Assembly: GCA_030220185.1 (NCBI GenBank)
Contig: JASPKZ010001234.1
Span: 371,001 to 435,000, forward strand
Direction of reading: 5' to 3'
Source: Diploptera punctata
Taxonomy: Eukaryota; Arthropoda; Insecta; Blattodea; Blaberidae
DNA length: 64,000 nucleotides
Position 1 is the stretch's first letter. Each line of letters opens with the position of its first letter. The notes below the pieces were generated by a model that saw only the letters and a list, made by a program, of their open reading frames with translations, was not told where the DNA came from and ran no database searches. This document shows positions 30,972-41,182 of this stretch, piece by piece. The position numbers and the translations under genes were made by a program.

Positions 30972-31311
30972 CTGCTGTGGTCTCGAGGTAGTGTGTTGCC
31001 TTGTCACGCAGCGGGCCCGGGTTCGATCCCCGGTCGCGACAGGCCCCTGGGTGAGGTTTTTATCGGGGTTTTTCCTCACCTGTAAGACAAATGTCAGGAA
31101 AACTTTAAGGCCCAACAGGTCCCCGAAATCATATGGCTATCACCATCATCATCCTTATCATTATCATCTTCATCATCATGATCCTTCACCTATGTGGAAA
31201 GCAACGGGAAGCTACCACACCTACAATTCCATAGTAAATCTGCAAAGCATAGCATGAAAATGCTATGATTGCAGTGAAAGACCTGCCCTCGGGCAGAATT
31301 ACTAGGGATGG
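30969..31311 (+). mobile_element. SINE family S1, full length, inside (TA)n
   Basis: Complete from tcactgctgtggtctcgagg to actagggatgg, with B box GGTTCGATCCCC and an (ATC)n tract. (TA)n lies on both sides (30938-30968 and 31316-31331). Confidence 0.9.
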
Positions 31312-31338
31312 ATGTATATATATATATATATGTATGTA

Positions 31339-31340
<2 letters not shown>

Positions 31341-31384
<44 letters not shown>
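31341..31384. repeat. (TCTG)11 microsatellite in the Helitron-like 5' end
   Basis: Eleven pure TCTG units. Other copies of this family read gaatgtatgtttgtcc at the same place, so this is a local expansion. Confidence 0.9.
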
Positions 31385-31390
<6 letters not shown>

Positions 31391-32021
31391 CTTTAAGCGC
31401 TGCCATCCGTTCTTTCGATCGTGTTAGGGCTTTTTGCAAAATGTTCTGGGGATTCCCGGGATGGTTTTTTTACTGTAAGAGTTGTAATACTCAACCACTT
31501 TACCCTTAAAAATCACTCTTTGTAGTGAAAAACGTGTTTCAGGAACTTTTTGGACGCTTACATGATCTACGGTGCCTAAACCATAACATATACACCAAAT
31601 TAATGTACACAGGATTTAATTTCTCAAAAATCTACAAAAAAGGCCGAGACAGCATGTGTCTATCTCCTACGGATAACTCATAATAATAATTATTTTTATC
31701 TTTCAGGTCATTGATGCCAAGAGTATCGGGATGACTAGATTCTCGGGCAAGCGTAGCAGTACGTGGCGGGTATTCTTTTACGGATAACTCTGAATAAATA
31801 TTTTTGTCTTTCAGCTCATTTATGCCAAGAAGATTGGGTTAAATAGATTCCCGGACAACGCCGGGTAATCAGCACGGGTTATCTAAAAATAATTACGATA
31901 TACATTTGTAATTATTTTTCTTATTATTTATTCAACTAAATATAAAAACACATTTAAATTTATTTAGGCTATAATTAAATTTGCACAATTATATTATTAT
32001 TATTACTATTAATATTATTAT

Positions 32022-32343
32022 TGGGGCACGCCGTAGCGTAGTGGTTAAGGCACTGAGCTACAAGCCGGAGGGTCGAGGGTTCAAGTCCCTTTGGGGCCAG
32101 GACTTTTAAACTGACCCAACCCTCTGGCGGCACTATGGACCTGGGGTCGACTCAGCCTCTAATGGAAATGAGTACCAGACGCTTGTTCTGGGGTAAAGGC
32201 AGCCGTCACGCAGGGCTGACAACCCGGCTGACAAAGTGCCGATTGTCTAGAAAAAGTGGAAGCCTTAACCTCCTACTACCCCAAGGGCCTCCGGCCCTGT
32301 TGTGGGATCACTTTACTTATTATTATTATTATTATTATTATTA
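32022..32343 (+). mobile_element. SINE family S3, tRNA-derived, (ATT)n tail
   Basis: The head has A box TAGCGTAGTGG and B box GGTTCAAGTCCC at normal tRNA spacing. The body is GC-rich (cctctggcggcactatggac, aagggcctccggccctg) and ends gggatcactttacttatt with an (ATT)n tail (32317-32343). It is the only copy in the window. Confidence 0.8.
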
Positions 32344-32379
32344 ATTTAGACGTAGCAGCGCACGCCGGGTATTAGCTAG

Positions 32380-33079
32380 TTGCGAAATAAAATTCATTTA
32401 TTAGGCTGTTTATTTTTTGTGTGTGTTATCAACACATATTGTGTATTGTAAGAACACTGTGTAATGTTTTATTTTTATTGCATCTTAGTTATAAGCAGGC
32501 TTAAGGAGCGGGATGACTTAAGACTTCCTCAGCTTCTAATATTTATAGAGTGTTTGTCCATTCCATTTTATCATAATAAAAGAAATTTTTCTTATAAATG
32601 GTTGTTGTTTCTGTGGTCTGGCTGGAGAGAAATGAGATTAATTTTTGTAGAGATGTGACATAGAAATCAAATTAAATGTACGTGAAGATAAATTATGACA
32701 ACACAAAAATATAATACATCACTTTGACATCGCTACAGTTTTTCATTTCATCCTCGTAATATTGGTTTCTTCTTGATACCATTATATAAAACACTGTTTG
32801 CATATTTGTAATAGAAAAATTAGAATACATTTGTTGCAAGAATTGAAAGAAATCAGATGTTTATAGTTATATTAATAATCATTATTATTATATAATTAGC
32901 TATAATAATAACTTTTCTCGTATAATTTATCATATTTATATTATTATTATTATTATCGTAAGTATTATTATTGTTATTATCCTATAAAACGTTGTTTGTA
33001 CATGAAATTTACATTGCTACATTTAATGTATCTTTAACTGTTTATAATTAGTATAGTGTATATCTATATTTGTCAAATA
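32380..33079. other. No recognisable gene
   Basis: AT-rich with short ATT runs. Nothing else is supported. Confidence 0.5.
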
Positions 33080-33172
33080 TTTATTTGTATCTGTGCTGGT
33101 TGAGTGGAAGAGAAGGCCTTGTGGCCTTAACTCTGCCAGAATAAATAAAGCATTATTATTATTATTATTATT
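33080..33172 (+). mobile_element. CR1/Jockey-type LINE 3' end with (ATT)n tail
   Basis: gctggttgagtggaagagaa, ggccttgtggccttaactct and gccagaataaataaagc(ATT)n match the 3' terminus of the LINE at 59.68-59.80 kb almost base for base. Only the terminus is present. Confidence 0.85.
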
Positions 33173-33496
33173 GTCCACCGCTGTGGTCTCGAGGTAGCGT
33201 GCTGCCTTGTCACGCAGCGGGCCCGGGTTCGATCCCTGGTGGGGACAGTTTTTCTGGGTGAGGTTGTTATTGGGGTTTTTCCTCACCTGTAAGACAAATG
33301 TCAGGAAAACTTTAAGGCCCAAACGGTCCCCGAAATCATATGGCCATCATCCTTACCATTATCATCATCCTTCACCGGTGTGGAAAGCAACGGGAAGCTA
33401 CCACACCTACACAATTCCCTAGTAAAGCTGCAAGCATAGCATGAAAATGCTATGATTGCAGTGAAGGACCTGCCTTCGGGCAGAATTACTATGGAT
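33173..33496 (+). mobile_element. SINE family S1, full length, inside (ATT)n
   Basis: Starts GTCCACCGCTGTGGTCTCG straight after (ATT)n and ends actatggatg straight into (ATT)n. B box and body blocks are all present. Confidence 0.9.
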
Positions 33497-33510
33497 GATT
33501 ATTATTATTA

Positions 33511-33565
<55 letters not shown>

Positions 33566-33620
33566 TTATTTTATCTGGCAGAGTTAAGGACTGGATCAAT
33601 TTTACAATAATTAGTCTTAT
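33497..33620 (-). mobile_element. CR1/Jockey-type LINE 3' end, minus strand, with its (ATT)n tail
   Basis: An (ATT)n array at 33497-33560 is followed by aactttattttatctggcag agttaag, the reverse of the LINE terminus (cttaactctgccag.taaaataaag). Here two LINE tails face each other with a SINE between. Confidence 0.75.
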
Positions 33621-33676
33621 AAGTGAGAATAAAATTAAACAATTATTTGGAATGCCTAAATATAATTGATTATGAT

Positions 33677-33990
33677 GACCAGCCTCATGGGCGTTACTGA
33701 CTACTGTTTATGGGGTCCCGGGTTCGATTCCCGGTCAGACCATAGGAATTTTTCTTAAAGGGAATTATTCCTTTGATAGCCCATGGTCTGGAATTTAGGT
33801 TATGTTTAGTTTAAGAACTCTCCTGGCGCTTCATTATCATTTATCACCCATTATATCATCGGGGTAACGTAACTCCGCCTTCCAGGTTCCCGAACCTAAG
33901 AAATGGATTACAATTCCACCAATGCCAGAGGAGATAGCCAGAAATGTAATAAAATCAACCTGGTGGCATTAGTCGACAAAAAAATATCAA
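33677..33990 (+). mobile_element. SINE family S4, full length
   Basis: Head gaccagcctcatgggcgtta with B box GGGTTCGATTCCCGG, then ggaatttaggtt, ctcctggcgcttcattatca, tatcatcggggtaacg, cgccttccaggttcc and ggtggcattagtcgac. The best-preserved S4 copy. Confidence 0.8.
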
Positions 33991-33995
33991 TTACT

Positions 33996-34040
33996 GTGTG
34001 TGTGTGTGTGTGTATATATGTATATATATATATATATATA
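33996..34040. repeat. (GT)n then (TA)n
   Basis: Microsatellite directly adjoining the 3' end of the next S1 copy. Confidence 0.95.
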
Positions 34041-34359
34041 TCCATCCATAGTAATTCTGCCCGAAGGCAGGTCCTTCACTGCAATCATAGCATTTTCATG
34101 CTATGCTTGCAGCTTTACTAGGGAATTGTAGGCGTGGTAGCTTCCCGTTACTTTCCACACCGGTGAAGGATGATGATGATGGTGATGGCCATATGATTTC
34201 GGGGACCGTTTGGGCCTTAAAGTTTTCCTGACATTTGTCTTACAGGTGAGGAAAATACCCGATAAAAACCTCGCCCAGAAAAACTGCCCCGACCGGGGAT
34301 CGAACCCGGGCCCGCTGCGTGACAAGGCAGCACGCTACCTCGAGACCACAGCGGTGGAC
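34041..34359 (-). mobile_element. SINE family S1, full length, minus strand, inside (TA)n
   Basis: Complete minus-strand copy. (TA)n flanks it on both sides (34019-34040 and 34362-34374). Confidence 0.9.
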
Positions 34360-34439
34360 ATTATATATATATATAGTCTAAATTCAATGAGTAATATAAA
34401 ACATATATTGTATAATAATTTAATTGGAAGTAAAACTAC

Positions 34440-34685
34440 CACCCTTTTATAGTCAACATGGGACTGAAAGATGGGCTGGCCCTACTACTATTTAACATAG
34501 TTTTAGAGCATGTAATCAGGAAATTAAACATAAATACTGTAGGAACCTTGATATATAAATCTATTCAGATAACAGCATATTCCGATGATGTTAATATTAT
34601 GGCTAGAAACACACATCTAAAACAGGCATTTAATCAATTAGAACAAACAGCAAGAGAAGTCGGGCCCGTATAATAAAATACTCTG
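34440..34685 (+). pseudogene. RTE-type LINE reverse transcriptase palm fragment
   Basis: The frame reads GLALLLFNIVLEHVIRKLNI and then ITAYSDDVNIMARNTH, LKQAFNQLEQTAREVG. This is motif B' ([13 protein letters not shown]) and motif C (Y.DD) of an RTE-like RT, with QGD replaced by DGL and YADD changed to YSDD. It ends abruptly. It is dead and about 80 codons long. Confidence 0.75.
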
Positions 34686-34807
34686 TAACAGGGCTTGAAA
34701 TATAATTTTCTTCATTCTGTATATTATAAAATAATATTAATAGTAATAATAATAATACATTAAACTCCTAATTTAGGACAAGGCGTACCGTGGATTTTAC
34801 TGATATG

Positions 34808-34812
34808 AAATG

Positions 34813-34848
<36 letters not shown>

Positions 34849-34850
34849 TA
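34808..34850. repeat. (ATT)n microsatellite
   Basis: Pure trinucleotide run. Confidence 0.95.
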
Positions 34851-35499
34851 TGTCCATATAATTAGTATACTATTGAACACCTTTATTTTTTCACTTGTAT
34901 AATATTACTGTGCTAAGGTTGTCATGTGTTTTTTTTTTAATATTGGTGGTAGTTTGTTCCTTTTTGCGAATGTGACAGTCAAGTCTACGGCAATGTTCCA
35001 TTTGTCGGCAGTTTTATAAGGTATTGAAGTATTAAAACAAGAGTGTATGACATGCAAGGTTTTTTTTTTGATAGTAGGAGTTAATAATTCCAATAAGAAA
35101 GAGAATGTGAATTGAGTGCACTCGAATAGAAGAGCCGTAATCCGCAATCGTGACTGTCCCCAGTCATACCTGCACTTCATTCGTTACCTGCAGGTGTCGC
35201 CTGCATAATTTACTAATGCCACCCATAACCTACAAATCATTAATTCTTTCCATATTTATCAAGGGTACCTTCACTACATTCTCTATTAACATTTTTAACA
35301 AACAAGAGCTGTACATAATCTGCCTCGGTGGTCTATTTTTATTTTGTTCTATTTATTTTTTTATTTATTTTGCGTGATAGTTTTTTTTGTTTACACTTTT
35401 TTTTCCTTCTTGTTTTTGCCTTCCTAGTTTTTGCCTTTTCGTTAACTTTATTGTATTCTCACATATAAACACAAGAATAGGACACACACCCAGACCCAA
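34851..35499. other. No recognisable feature
   Basis: T-rich non-coding sequence. Confidence 0.5.
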
Positions 35500-35594
35500 G
35501 GTGGAGATTTAAATCCCCTACCTCGCCGGGAATCGAACGCGGGCCGTCGGAGTGGAAGGTAAGGACTCTACCAACTACGCCACGGCAACGGACA
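35500..35594 (-). mobile_element. SINE family S5 head (tRNA-like), minus strand
   Basis: The reverse complement has A box TGGCGTAGTTGG, GTAGAGTCC, and B box GCGTTCGATTCCCGG, at tRNA-like spacing. A body of unknown length follows (ggggatttaaatctccacct). It is distinct from S1-S4 heads. Confidence 0.65.
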
Positions 35595-35754
35595 AGTTAA
35601 GACCATAATGTTTTCTCTTCTACTTCACTAAGGTTAAGGTATACATAGACATACGTCAGTTTACCACTGCACATGATTGCAAGAAAATAAATCAGATTGG
35701 TTGAAAGTGGGGTTTGAATAAGGGACCTTCAGAATATAATCTCAAACACTGCTG

Positions 35755-35783
35755 CCTAGAAGCGCACGCCAGGTATTAGCTAG
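35755..35783 (+). mobile_element. Helitron-like 3' end scrap
   Basis: gcgcacgccaggtattagCTAG followed by T: the family's terminal 22 bases only. Confidence 0.55.
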
Positions 35784-35802
35784 TAAGATATAAATCACAT
35801 TT

Positions 35803-36025
35803 TAGACTGCTCCGTGGTTCAAATGTATGTTGCTCGTTCTTCAATTCTGATTTCCGAGTTCGCGTCTCATCCACTCCATGTGGACTTAGTCGTGGACGAA
35901 TCTGAGCGAGGGAAAGTTTTTCTCGGGGTTTCTATCTTTTCCGCTTGCCAAAGACTTCATTGCAACACTTCTCCATACTCAAGTCATTCATTTCGTCTGA
36001 TTTCATTCTGTCCGATATTGTGATG
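35803..36025 (+). mobile_element. SINE family S6, diverged
   Basis: It shares agtttttctcggggttt, cttctccatactcaagtcat and catttcgtctgatttcattc with the S6 copy at 44.32-44.65 kb. The tRNA-like head is weak. Confidence 0.6.
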
Positions 36026-36059
36026 TGCGATAGTAAAGCATCGTCATATATTAGTAATC

Positions 36060-36453
36060 TATAATACGGTATATTAAGGTATATAAAAATGAATGTATGT
36101 TTGTCCTTTATAGACTTCTAAACCGTTCAACCGATCTTCGTGAAAATTTATATACACACGTTTTCAGATGCGGCGAGTGTTTAGCAGTTATCTATTATGT
36201 TCTAAAACCATTAGGTGTTCACCTGAAACGAAAATTTAAAAATCGCTCTAGCGATCGCAGTTTTCGATGGTTCACAACAAAACTCGAAACATCGTATTAA
36301 AACAAATCGAAGTATGTATTATCCAAAAATCAGCTAAATCCGACCTGAAATTTGAAATAAAACATTTAACAACCGCTTTGTTTCGTTCGTAGTGGTGCAT
36401 ACCATATCATTAATTAACTGCAAATATTTAATTTATTTAGGCGTAGAAGCTAG
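36060..36453 (+). mobile_element. Helitron-like copy, short
   Basis: 5' region tataaaaatgaatgtatgtt, tgtcctttatagacttctaa, ccgatcttcgtgaaaattta; body tcacctgaaacgaaaattta and ctctagcgatcgcag; 3' end ttaggcgtagaagCTAG followed by T. The hairpin region is partly deleted. No coding capacity. Confidence 0.65.
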
Positions 36454-36457
36454 TTTT

Positions 36458-37274
36458 AGAATAATTAGGGACTTAATCTCATCTCGTCCTAGTTAACAGT
36501 TTATGGATAACATTATACTCATCCCAGTCGAGAAGAACATGGTATTAGAGTTGACCCTTAAATTGTAAATACATTATTTTCTCGTGCCAGTTATTTAAAT
36601 GTTCCGGACCGCATGGGAAATAAATTAATGTAAAACTGTAAATTATTATTAAACATTATTGCGTAATGTTACGTAAACGTAATTCCTACTCGTTTGTTTT
36701 ATGATTGTTTTAAAAACAATATTAAATAAACGAAACCATTCTATCTAAATAGGATACATTTCCAATTTAAGGGTTAATATTATTTACTGAATTTGAAAGT
36801 TTTCATGAAAATCGTTTTGATTTTTCTTTACCCTATAGCCTCTCTGAAAGAAACTTGACTAGGATACTTTGGAAGTGAATTCCCTGACTTTGTGTCTTTC
36901 TTGTTAGAAGAAAATTCTCGATTCTCAAATAAAATCCTGAACTGATGAAGGAAGAAGATTTAATCTGAATTAATTAGTGGTTGTGTGTGCATCCGATGTG
37001 AAACTGGAATTATTAACAGAATATAAATTTATATTAGGAAAATTTACATAATTTAATTCGATTAAATCATTGTTTCTCTTTTTAATTTATCACTTAAATA
37101 TTTTAGGGAGTTACTCTGGAAAGGTATTCAGACGACTGCACAAACGGAATCAGAACCACGGCCTCAGTTTCACAAACTTTTATTCTTTTGATAAAAGAAC
37201 TGGAACTCTACCACAATTAGGTGTAAAACCAAATTGTGATATACGACCTTGGATTTTTAACCATTGCCATATGA
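36458..37274. other. No recognisable feature
   Basis: Non-coding; the 80-residue frame at 37070-37312 has no recognisable motif. Confidence 0.45.
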
Positions 37275-37322
37275 GGGGGCACGTTTCATCTCATCTCTCG
37301 ACCCGACTCTGAGCTGGACACG
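37275..37322 (+). mobile_element. SINE family S6, 3' terminus
   Basis: ggggcacgtttcatctcatctctcgacc...gagctggacacgatt matches the S6 3' end at 44.60-44.65 kb. Confidence 0.6.
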
Positions 37323-37690
37323 ATTACAGAAGTGTTGTCCAAAGTGTTACAGTATATGGAGCTGAAGTTGGGGTGTAATACAGAGATTAAGAAATAAACT
37401 TCTGTTAACGAGATGGATTTTCAAGAACATGACTATAAAAACCATATTACATAAAATATCAAGCATAAAGAGAAGCTATGTAATGAGATAAAGACAATAT
37501 TTATGAATTACAGAAGCTAGAGTATGGACAACACAGTTGGGATGGACAGAGAAAATGTTAAATTGATTACCACCGCGAGAAAAGAACTTTGGACAACCAG
37601 AACACAATTCGAGGAATCATATCCTGAAAGATACAAAAGGTAGGGTAGAGAAGAGCCCCTTAGAAAGGCTGTCTAAAATGGCGTAGCGTA
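37323..37690 (+). pseudogene. Possible LINE C-terminal scrap
   Basis: A decayed stretch near 37510-37690 reads VWTTQLGWTEKMLN and similar, resembling a LINE 3' coding end. No motif is decisive. Confidence 0.3.
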
Positions 37691-37696
37691 GTGTTG

Positions 37697-38520
37697 GACC
37701 TTAGCCTCTGCTTTGTTAGGAGTTACTACACCAAGTTAATTTACTTAGGCATATTTACCCACAGATGTCATGAATGGTATGCTGTCAACATACCGACCCA
37801 ATGAGACACCTACACTCTAATTCAACCCAGGAAGTTACTACAGACCTTATGGGTTATGCCAGTGTCCCCTTACGTACAGAGGGTAGATGTCAAACTCATA
37901 ATAACGGTATTTGTTTATTTACGGAGGGGAGGAGGGGCAATGTTAGCATACCTTCTCCAACTCTATGTACTATACATTTAAAAAGCTTAGTTTTTCTTTT
38001 ACGGCATGCAAACTAGTTTTATAATAAACATGAGAGTCGACACTTTCACACAGGATAGTACAGATCTGCATGAGCTCAGTGACAAGTGGTAACTGTTTTT
38101 TTAAGAGGGGGTGGCTTAGACGGTTACAACTTACAAATATGTACCTGCAGTGTTGTAATCTACAGTTTTACGTAAGTATTTCTCTCAAGAAAACACTGTT
38201 AAAATAGCAACCCAGTTCCCTATTCTAAACACACAGTAACTTTCTGAGTTGAATATGACTGTAGCAGGCAACTAAGGTATACTTGGATGATGACGTCGGT
38301 AAATTTTGCTTAGAGGCCTTTTTATTCAGACTTAAGGATCTTTTACGAACCTGAAAATCTTCTGATTCGGGACCCATGCCTTAAAGTCCCTTGCGGAGGA
38401 CTTGCTCCTTTGAATTTTTCCCATCCTAAAAAAATCCATCGACCCCGACCGTGTTTGAACCCTTGACCCTAGAGACAAGAGGCAAGAAGCATAACCACTA
38501 GTCCTCCTCAGTCAAGTAAT
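37697..38520 (-). mobile_element. SINE family S2 split by a 436-bp element, minus strand
   Basis: The 3' half of S2 (37697-37817, tttgttaggagttactacac, cacagatgtcatgaatggta) and the 5' half (38256-38520, ggcaactaaggtatac, tttgcttagaggccttttta, caagaggcaagaagcataac) are separated by 37819-38254. Removing the insert rejoins the order seen at 19.46-19.83 kb. Confidence 0.75.
37819..38254. mobile_element. Short inverted-repeat element M2 inside S2
   Basis: Ends attcaacccaggaagttact and, reversed, attcaactcagaaagttact, an inverted repeat of about 20 bp with three differences. At 436 bp with no coding frame it fits a miniature inverted-repeat transposon. The target duplication is unclear. Confidence 0.65.
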
Positions 38521-38544
38521 GGGAATTGGGAACAGATAATCGGC

Positions 38545-38885
38545 CCCGACGAACTAGTGGTTATGCTCCTTGCCTTTGGTTCCGAGGATCGCGGGTTAAA
38601 AGCAAGTCCTCCGGGAGGGATTTTAAGTCGTGGGTCCCTAGTCTGAAGGTTTCATGCTCTTAAAAAATATTCAAGCTTGAATAACGAGGCCTGTAAGCAA
38701 AATTTACTGACATCATCGTCCTAGTAATACTTTAGTTGCCTGTTAGATGTCTCATTGGGTCGTGTGTTGACCGAATGCCACGCATGACATCTACGAGCCA
38801 ATAAGGTAATTAAAAATTAACTTCGTCTAGTAACTCCTTATAAAGGAGAGGCTATGGCTCAACAATAGACTGCGCCATTATAGAT
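38545..38885 (+). mobile_element. SINE family S2, full length, head-to-head with the previous copy
   Basis: Starts gaactagtggttatgctcct, includes the tRNA-like head (B box decayed to GGGTTAAAAGC), cctccgggagggatttta, cttgaataacgaggcctg, cctgttagatgtctcattgg and ends ctccttataaaggagaggct. Only about 25 bases separate the two heads. Confidence 0.8.
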
Positions 38886-39497
38886 AGATGGATAGAAATA
38901 TTGAAGTGGCAGTTTTTAAATTTATTTATGAGAATATATCAATTATTGTGTACACTAGCTTAATAGAATGTAGTTTAAAACATAAATTGGCATAAAGTAT
39001 GATAAATTTGAAGAAAATTGTGAATTTAACTTACTATGGGAAGTGTTCGATGTTTTCTGATAAATTTATATAAAAATGTGAATTCAACTGAGTATTACAC
39101 TGATACCCGAGTACAGAACAGGTAATTCAATAGAGCTATCAGACTATTTATTGATTTGTCCCAAGTTATTGGATGGAAATAATGAAGCTATTACTTACAA
39201 GTGTTTTCCATCGATCTAAGTCCAAACTGTCTGGAGAAGGGATCTAATCCACTTACGTCTTTTCGCCCCTTTCACTCTTTCTAATGGTATCGTACACTCT
39301 CACCTACGCGTTAACAGAAAATACATTTCTTATTTAATTTTTTTATTTATAGCTGAATAATAAAATATAACATAACATCCCTTCTAGGATATTTTGAGAA
39401 TCATTTGTTACAAGGTCACCCACGGCTATTTTTAAAGGGATGCAAAATATTTTTCGATGTTTTATCAATCAACTTTTGGCATATTATTGTTTACTAT
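38886..39497. other. No recognisable feature
   Basis: AT-rich, non-coding. Confidence 0.5.
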
Positions 39498-39560
39498 TAT
39501 TTATTATTATTATTATTATTATTATTTATTATTATTATTATTGTTGTTGTTGTTGTTATA
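39498..39560. repeat. (ATT)n and (GTT)n
   Basis: Trinucleotide arrays. Confidence 0.95.
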
Positions 39561-39680
39561 ACGAAGACATGGGTGGAGGAAATTGTGAAGTCGATGAAGG
39601 GCAGGTCACTTCAGGATGGTGACTGGAGGGATAGAGATAAATGGAGGAATAGAATCAAAACTTAATATAGCGCACAGGAA
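39561..39680 (+). pseudogene. LINE 3' coding end scrap
   Basis: The frame reads VEEIVKSMKGRSLQDGDWRD and then RDKWRNRIKT and a stop, the R.....W..R.KWR..I terminus typical of LINE C-termini. Confidence 0.5.
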
Positions 39681-39712
39681 AATGTTGTATGCATTTAAAA
39701 ACTGTTGAATAA

Positions 39713-39715
<3 letters not shown>

Positions 39716-39746
<31 letters not shown>

Positions 39747-39766
39747 TAATAATAATTAATAATAAT
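39716..39766. repeat. (AAT)n, tail of the following minus-strand LINE
   Basis: AAT array that continues directly into the LINE 3' end on the minus strand, where it reads (ATT)n. Confidence 0.9.
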
Positions 39767-40245
39767 CATCATGCGGTATCATGGCAGCTGCCGCCGTCTT
39801 CCGGAAACCAAACTCCAATTTCTCTGTCCATCCATTGATCTTCCTCCAATCCTCTCATATTCATAGCCGCTTGTACCCCTTCTTTCCAAGTTTTCTTCGG
39901 TCTTCTTCTCTTTCTCCTTTCCATTGGGAACCATTCCATAACAATTTTAGACAATCTTTGCTCTGGCATTCTATCTTTTCTTTTCTATATTCTCTATGAT
40001 GTCAGGCTCCTCTTGTACACCCGTAATTTCCCTTATTTCTTTATTTCGTATTGTATCCATTCTAGATTTTCCAGCTGATCTTCTTAAAACGTCCATTTCT
40101 GTACCTAAAATTCTTTTCATTTCCCCGGTAGGAATTTGCCAAACTTCAGAATCATATGTTAAAATGCTCTGAATTATGGTTTGATATACGTATTTTTAAT
40201 TTTCTATTTTTTGTAATATTCTTGCTCCACCAAACAGAGTTTAAT
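39767..40245 (-). pseudogene. LINE C-terminal tail (family C), minus strand
   Basis: The frame 39969-39769 reads PEQRLSKIVMEWFPMERRKR, RRPKKTWKEGVQAAMNMRGL and WMDREIGVWFPEDGG, then a stop. Upstream decayed sequence continues to about 40245. It shares the layout (W.P..RR.RGRP..TW...V...M..RGL) with 42.5-42.75 and 49.9-50.1 kb, another RTE-like subfamily. No RT is included. Confidence 0.7.
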
Positions 40246-40256
40246 AATAATAATAA

Positions 40257-40290
<34 letters not shown>

Positions 40291-40313
40291 TTTATTATTA
40301 TTATTATTATTCT
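40246..40313. repeat. (AAT)/(ATT)n arrays
   Basis: Two trinucleotide runs in opposite phase. Confidence 0.9.
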
Positions 40314-40452
40314 ACTACTATAGGCCTACATAATGTTGTACTTAGGTACTGCATTAAGTATCCATTATTTCTATAAATTTGTTACACAGTACATATATAA
40401 AATTCTTGTTCATAAAACACAAAGAAATCTCATTTGAAGAGAAAAATTATAC

Positions 40453-40525
40453 GCTCAGACCGGGACTTGAACCCGGGACCCTTGGTTCTCTAGACCAAGT
40501 GCTCTACCAACTGAGCTACCTGAGC
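40453..40525 (-). tRNA. tRNA-like unit, left palindrome arm
   Basis: Acceptor GCTCAGG pairs with TCTGAGC (one G-T). The D arm GCTC/GAGC has A box TAGCTCAGTTGG, and the T arm CCGGG/CCCGG has B box GGTTCAAGTCC. The anticodon arm is one pair longer than normal: CTTGGT, loop CTAGAGA, ACCAAG, giving AGA in the anticodon place, yet there is no long Ser-type variable arm. ATTTTTC follows about 5 bases downstream and could terminate Pol III. Well folded, but identity is unclear, so I call it tRNA-like. Confidence 0.6.
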
Positions 40526-40774
40526 AAGTACCGATCTAAACGCAAATCTTTCTCTATATACATTGTAATTCCCGTCCACCAAATGCTATGAAGCCATGCT
40601 TCTATCTTGCAAATGGCGGCTCCTTTATTAAGAAGACATATTTGGGAATTATACAATACAGCCAGTACGGCTTTTTCCATGTTTTTATTATTGATTTCTG
40701 TACTGGCTTCATAGCATTTGGTGGACGGGAATTACAATGTATATAGAGAAAGATTTGCGTTTAGATCGGTACTT

Positions 40775-40847
40775 GCTCAGGTAGCTCATTTGGTAGAGCA
40801 CTTGGTCTAGAGAACCAAGGGTCCCAGGTTCAAATCCCGGTCTGAGC
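40775..40847 (+). tRNA. tRNA-like unit, right palindrome arm
   Basis: Same 73-nt fold as the left arm. The T stem is weakened (CCAGG against CCCGG), and the D loop reads CATTTGG. It is followed by gtataATTTTTC. Confidence 0.6.
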
Positions 40848-40875
40848 GTATAATTTTTCTCTTCCAATGTGATTT

Positions 40876-41182
40876 ATCCATCATTGAGATGTACGAAATC
40901 AATAACAAAGAAATCTGTTTTCAACTGCACCCTCTTGCACTATCCCCTCCCTCCGTATTCCAGTTATTGTAGGCTGTGAATTTATTTTTATTGTGCTTGT
41001 ATTGTGTATTCTGCATAGAATCAAAGTAATTAAACGAAAAATAATTAATCGTTATCTCAATCAAATTATTCAATTTATTCAAGTCAACGTTTCATTCTCC
41101 TTGTGTGAGATAAATTTCAAGACATTCGACATTCCATTTTGTATGGTTGTTTATACTACGAATACGTAGTTACCATTACTAA
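40876..41182. other. No recognisable feature
   Basis: Non-coding. Confidence 0.5.

Larger units (their letters stand above)
31312..32379 (+). mobile_element. Helitron-like copy carrying a nested SINE
   Basis: The 5' part (tgtatgtatgtctg...tgtttgtcctttaagcgctg) is followed by gggctttttgcaaaatgttc, cataacatatacaccaaatt, ttgatgccaagagtat and acaacgccgggtaatcagca. The 3' end is gacgtagcagcgcacgccgg...ttagCTAG followed by T, with the GCGT/ACGC hairpin just inside. A SINE S3 copy (32022-32343) interrupts the 3' region. There is no Rep/helicase. Internally, the ...ggcataaatgagctga-type block occurs twice. Confidence 0.65.
40425..40875. repeat. Palindrome with a tRNA-like unit in each arm
   Basis: Arms 40425-40596 and 40704-40875 are inverted copies of about 172 bp, with a central unpaired part of about 107 bp. 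Each arm carries the same tRNA-like sequence, transcribed away from the centre, flanked by agatttgcgtttagatcggt and tctatatacattgtaattcc type sequence. Differences between arms are few (for example agttgg/atttgg, cgggttcaag/caggttcaaa). It resembles a foldback element whose arms are tRNA genes. Confidence 0.9.
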
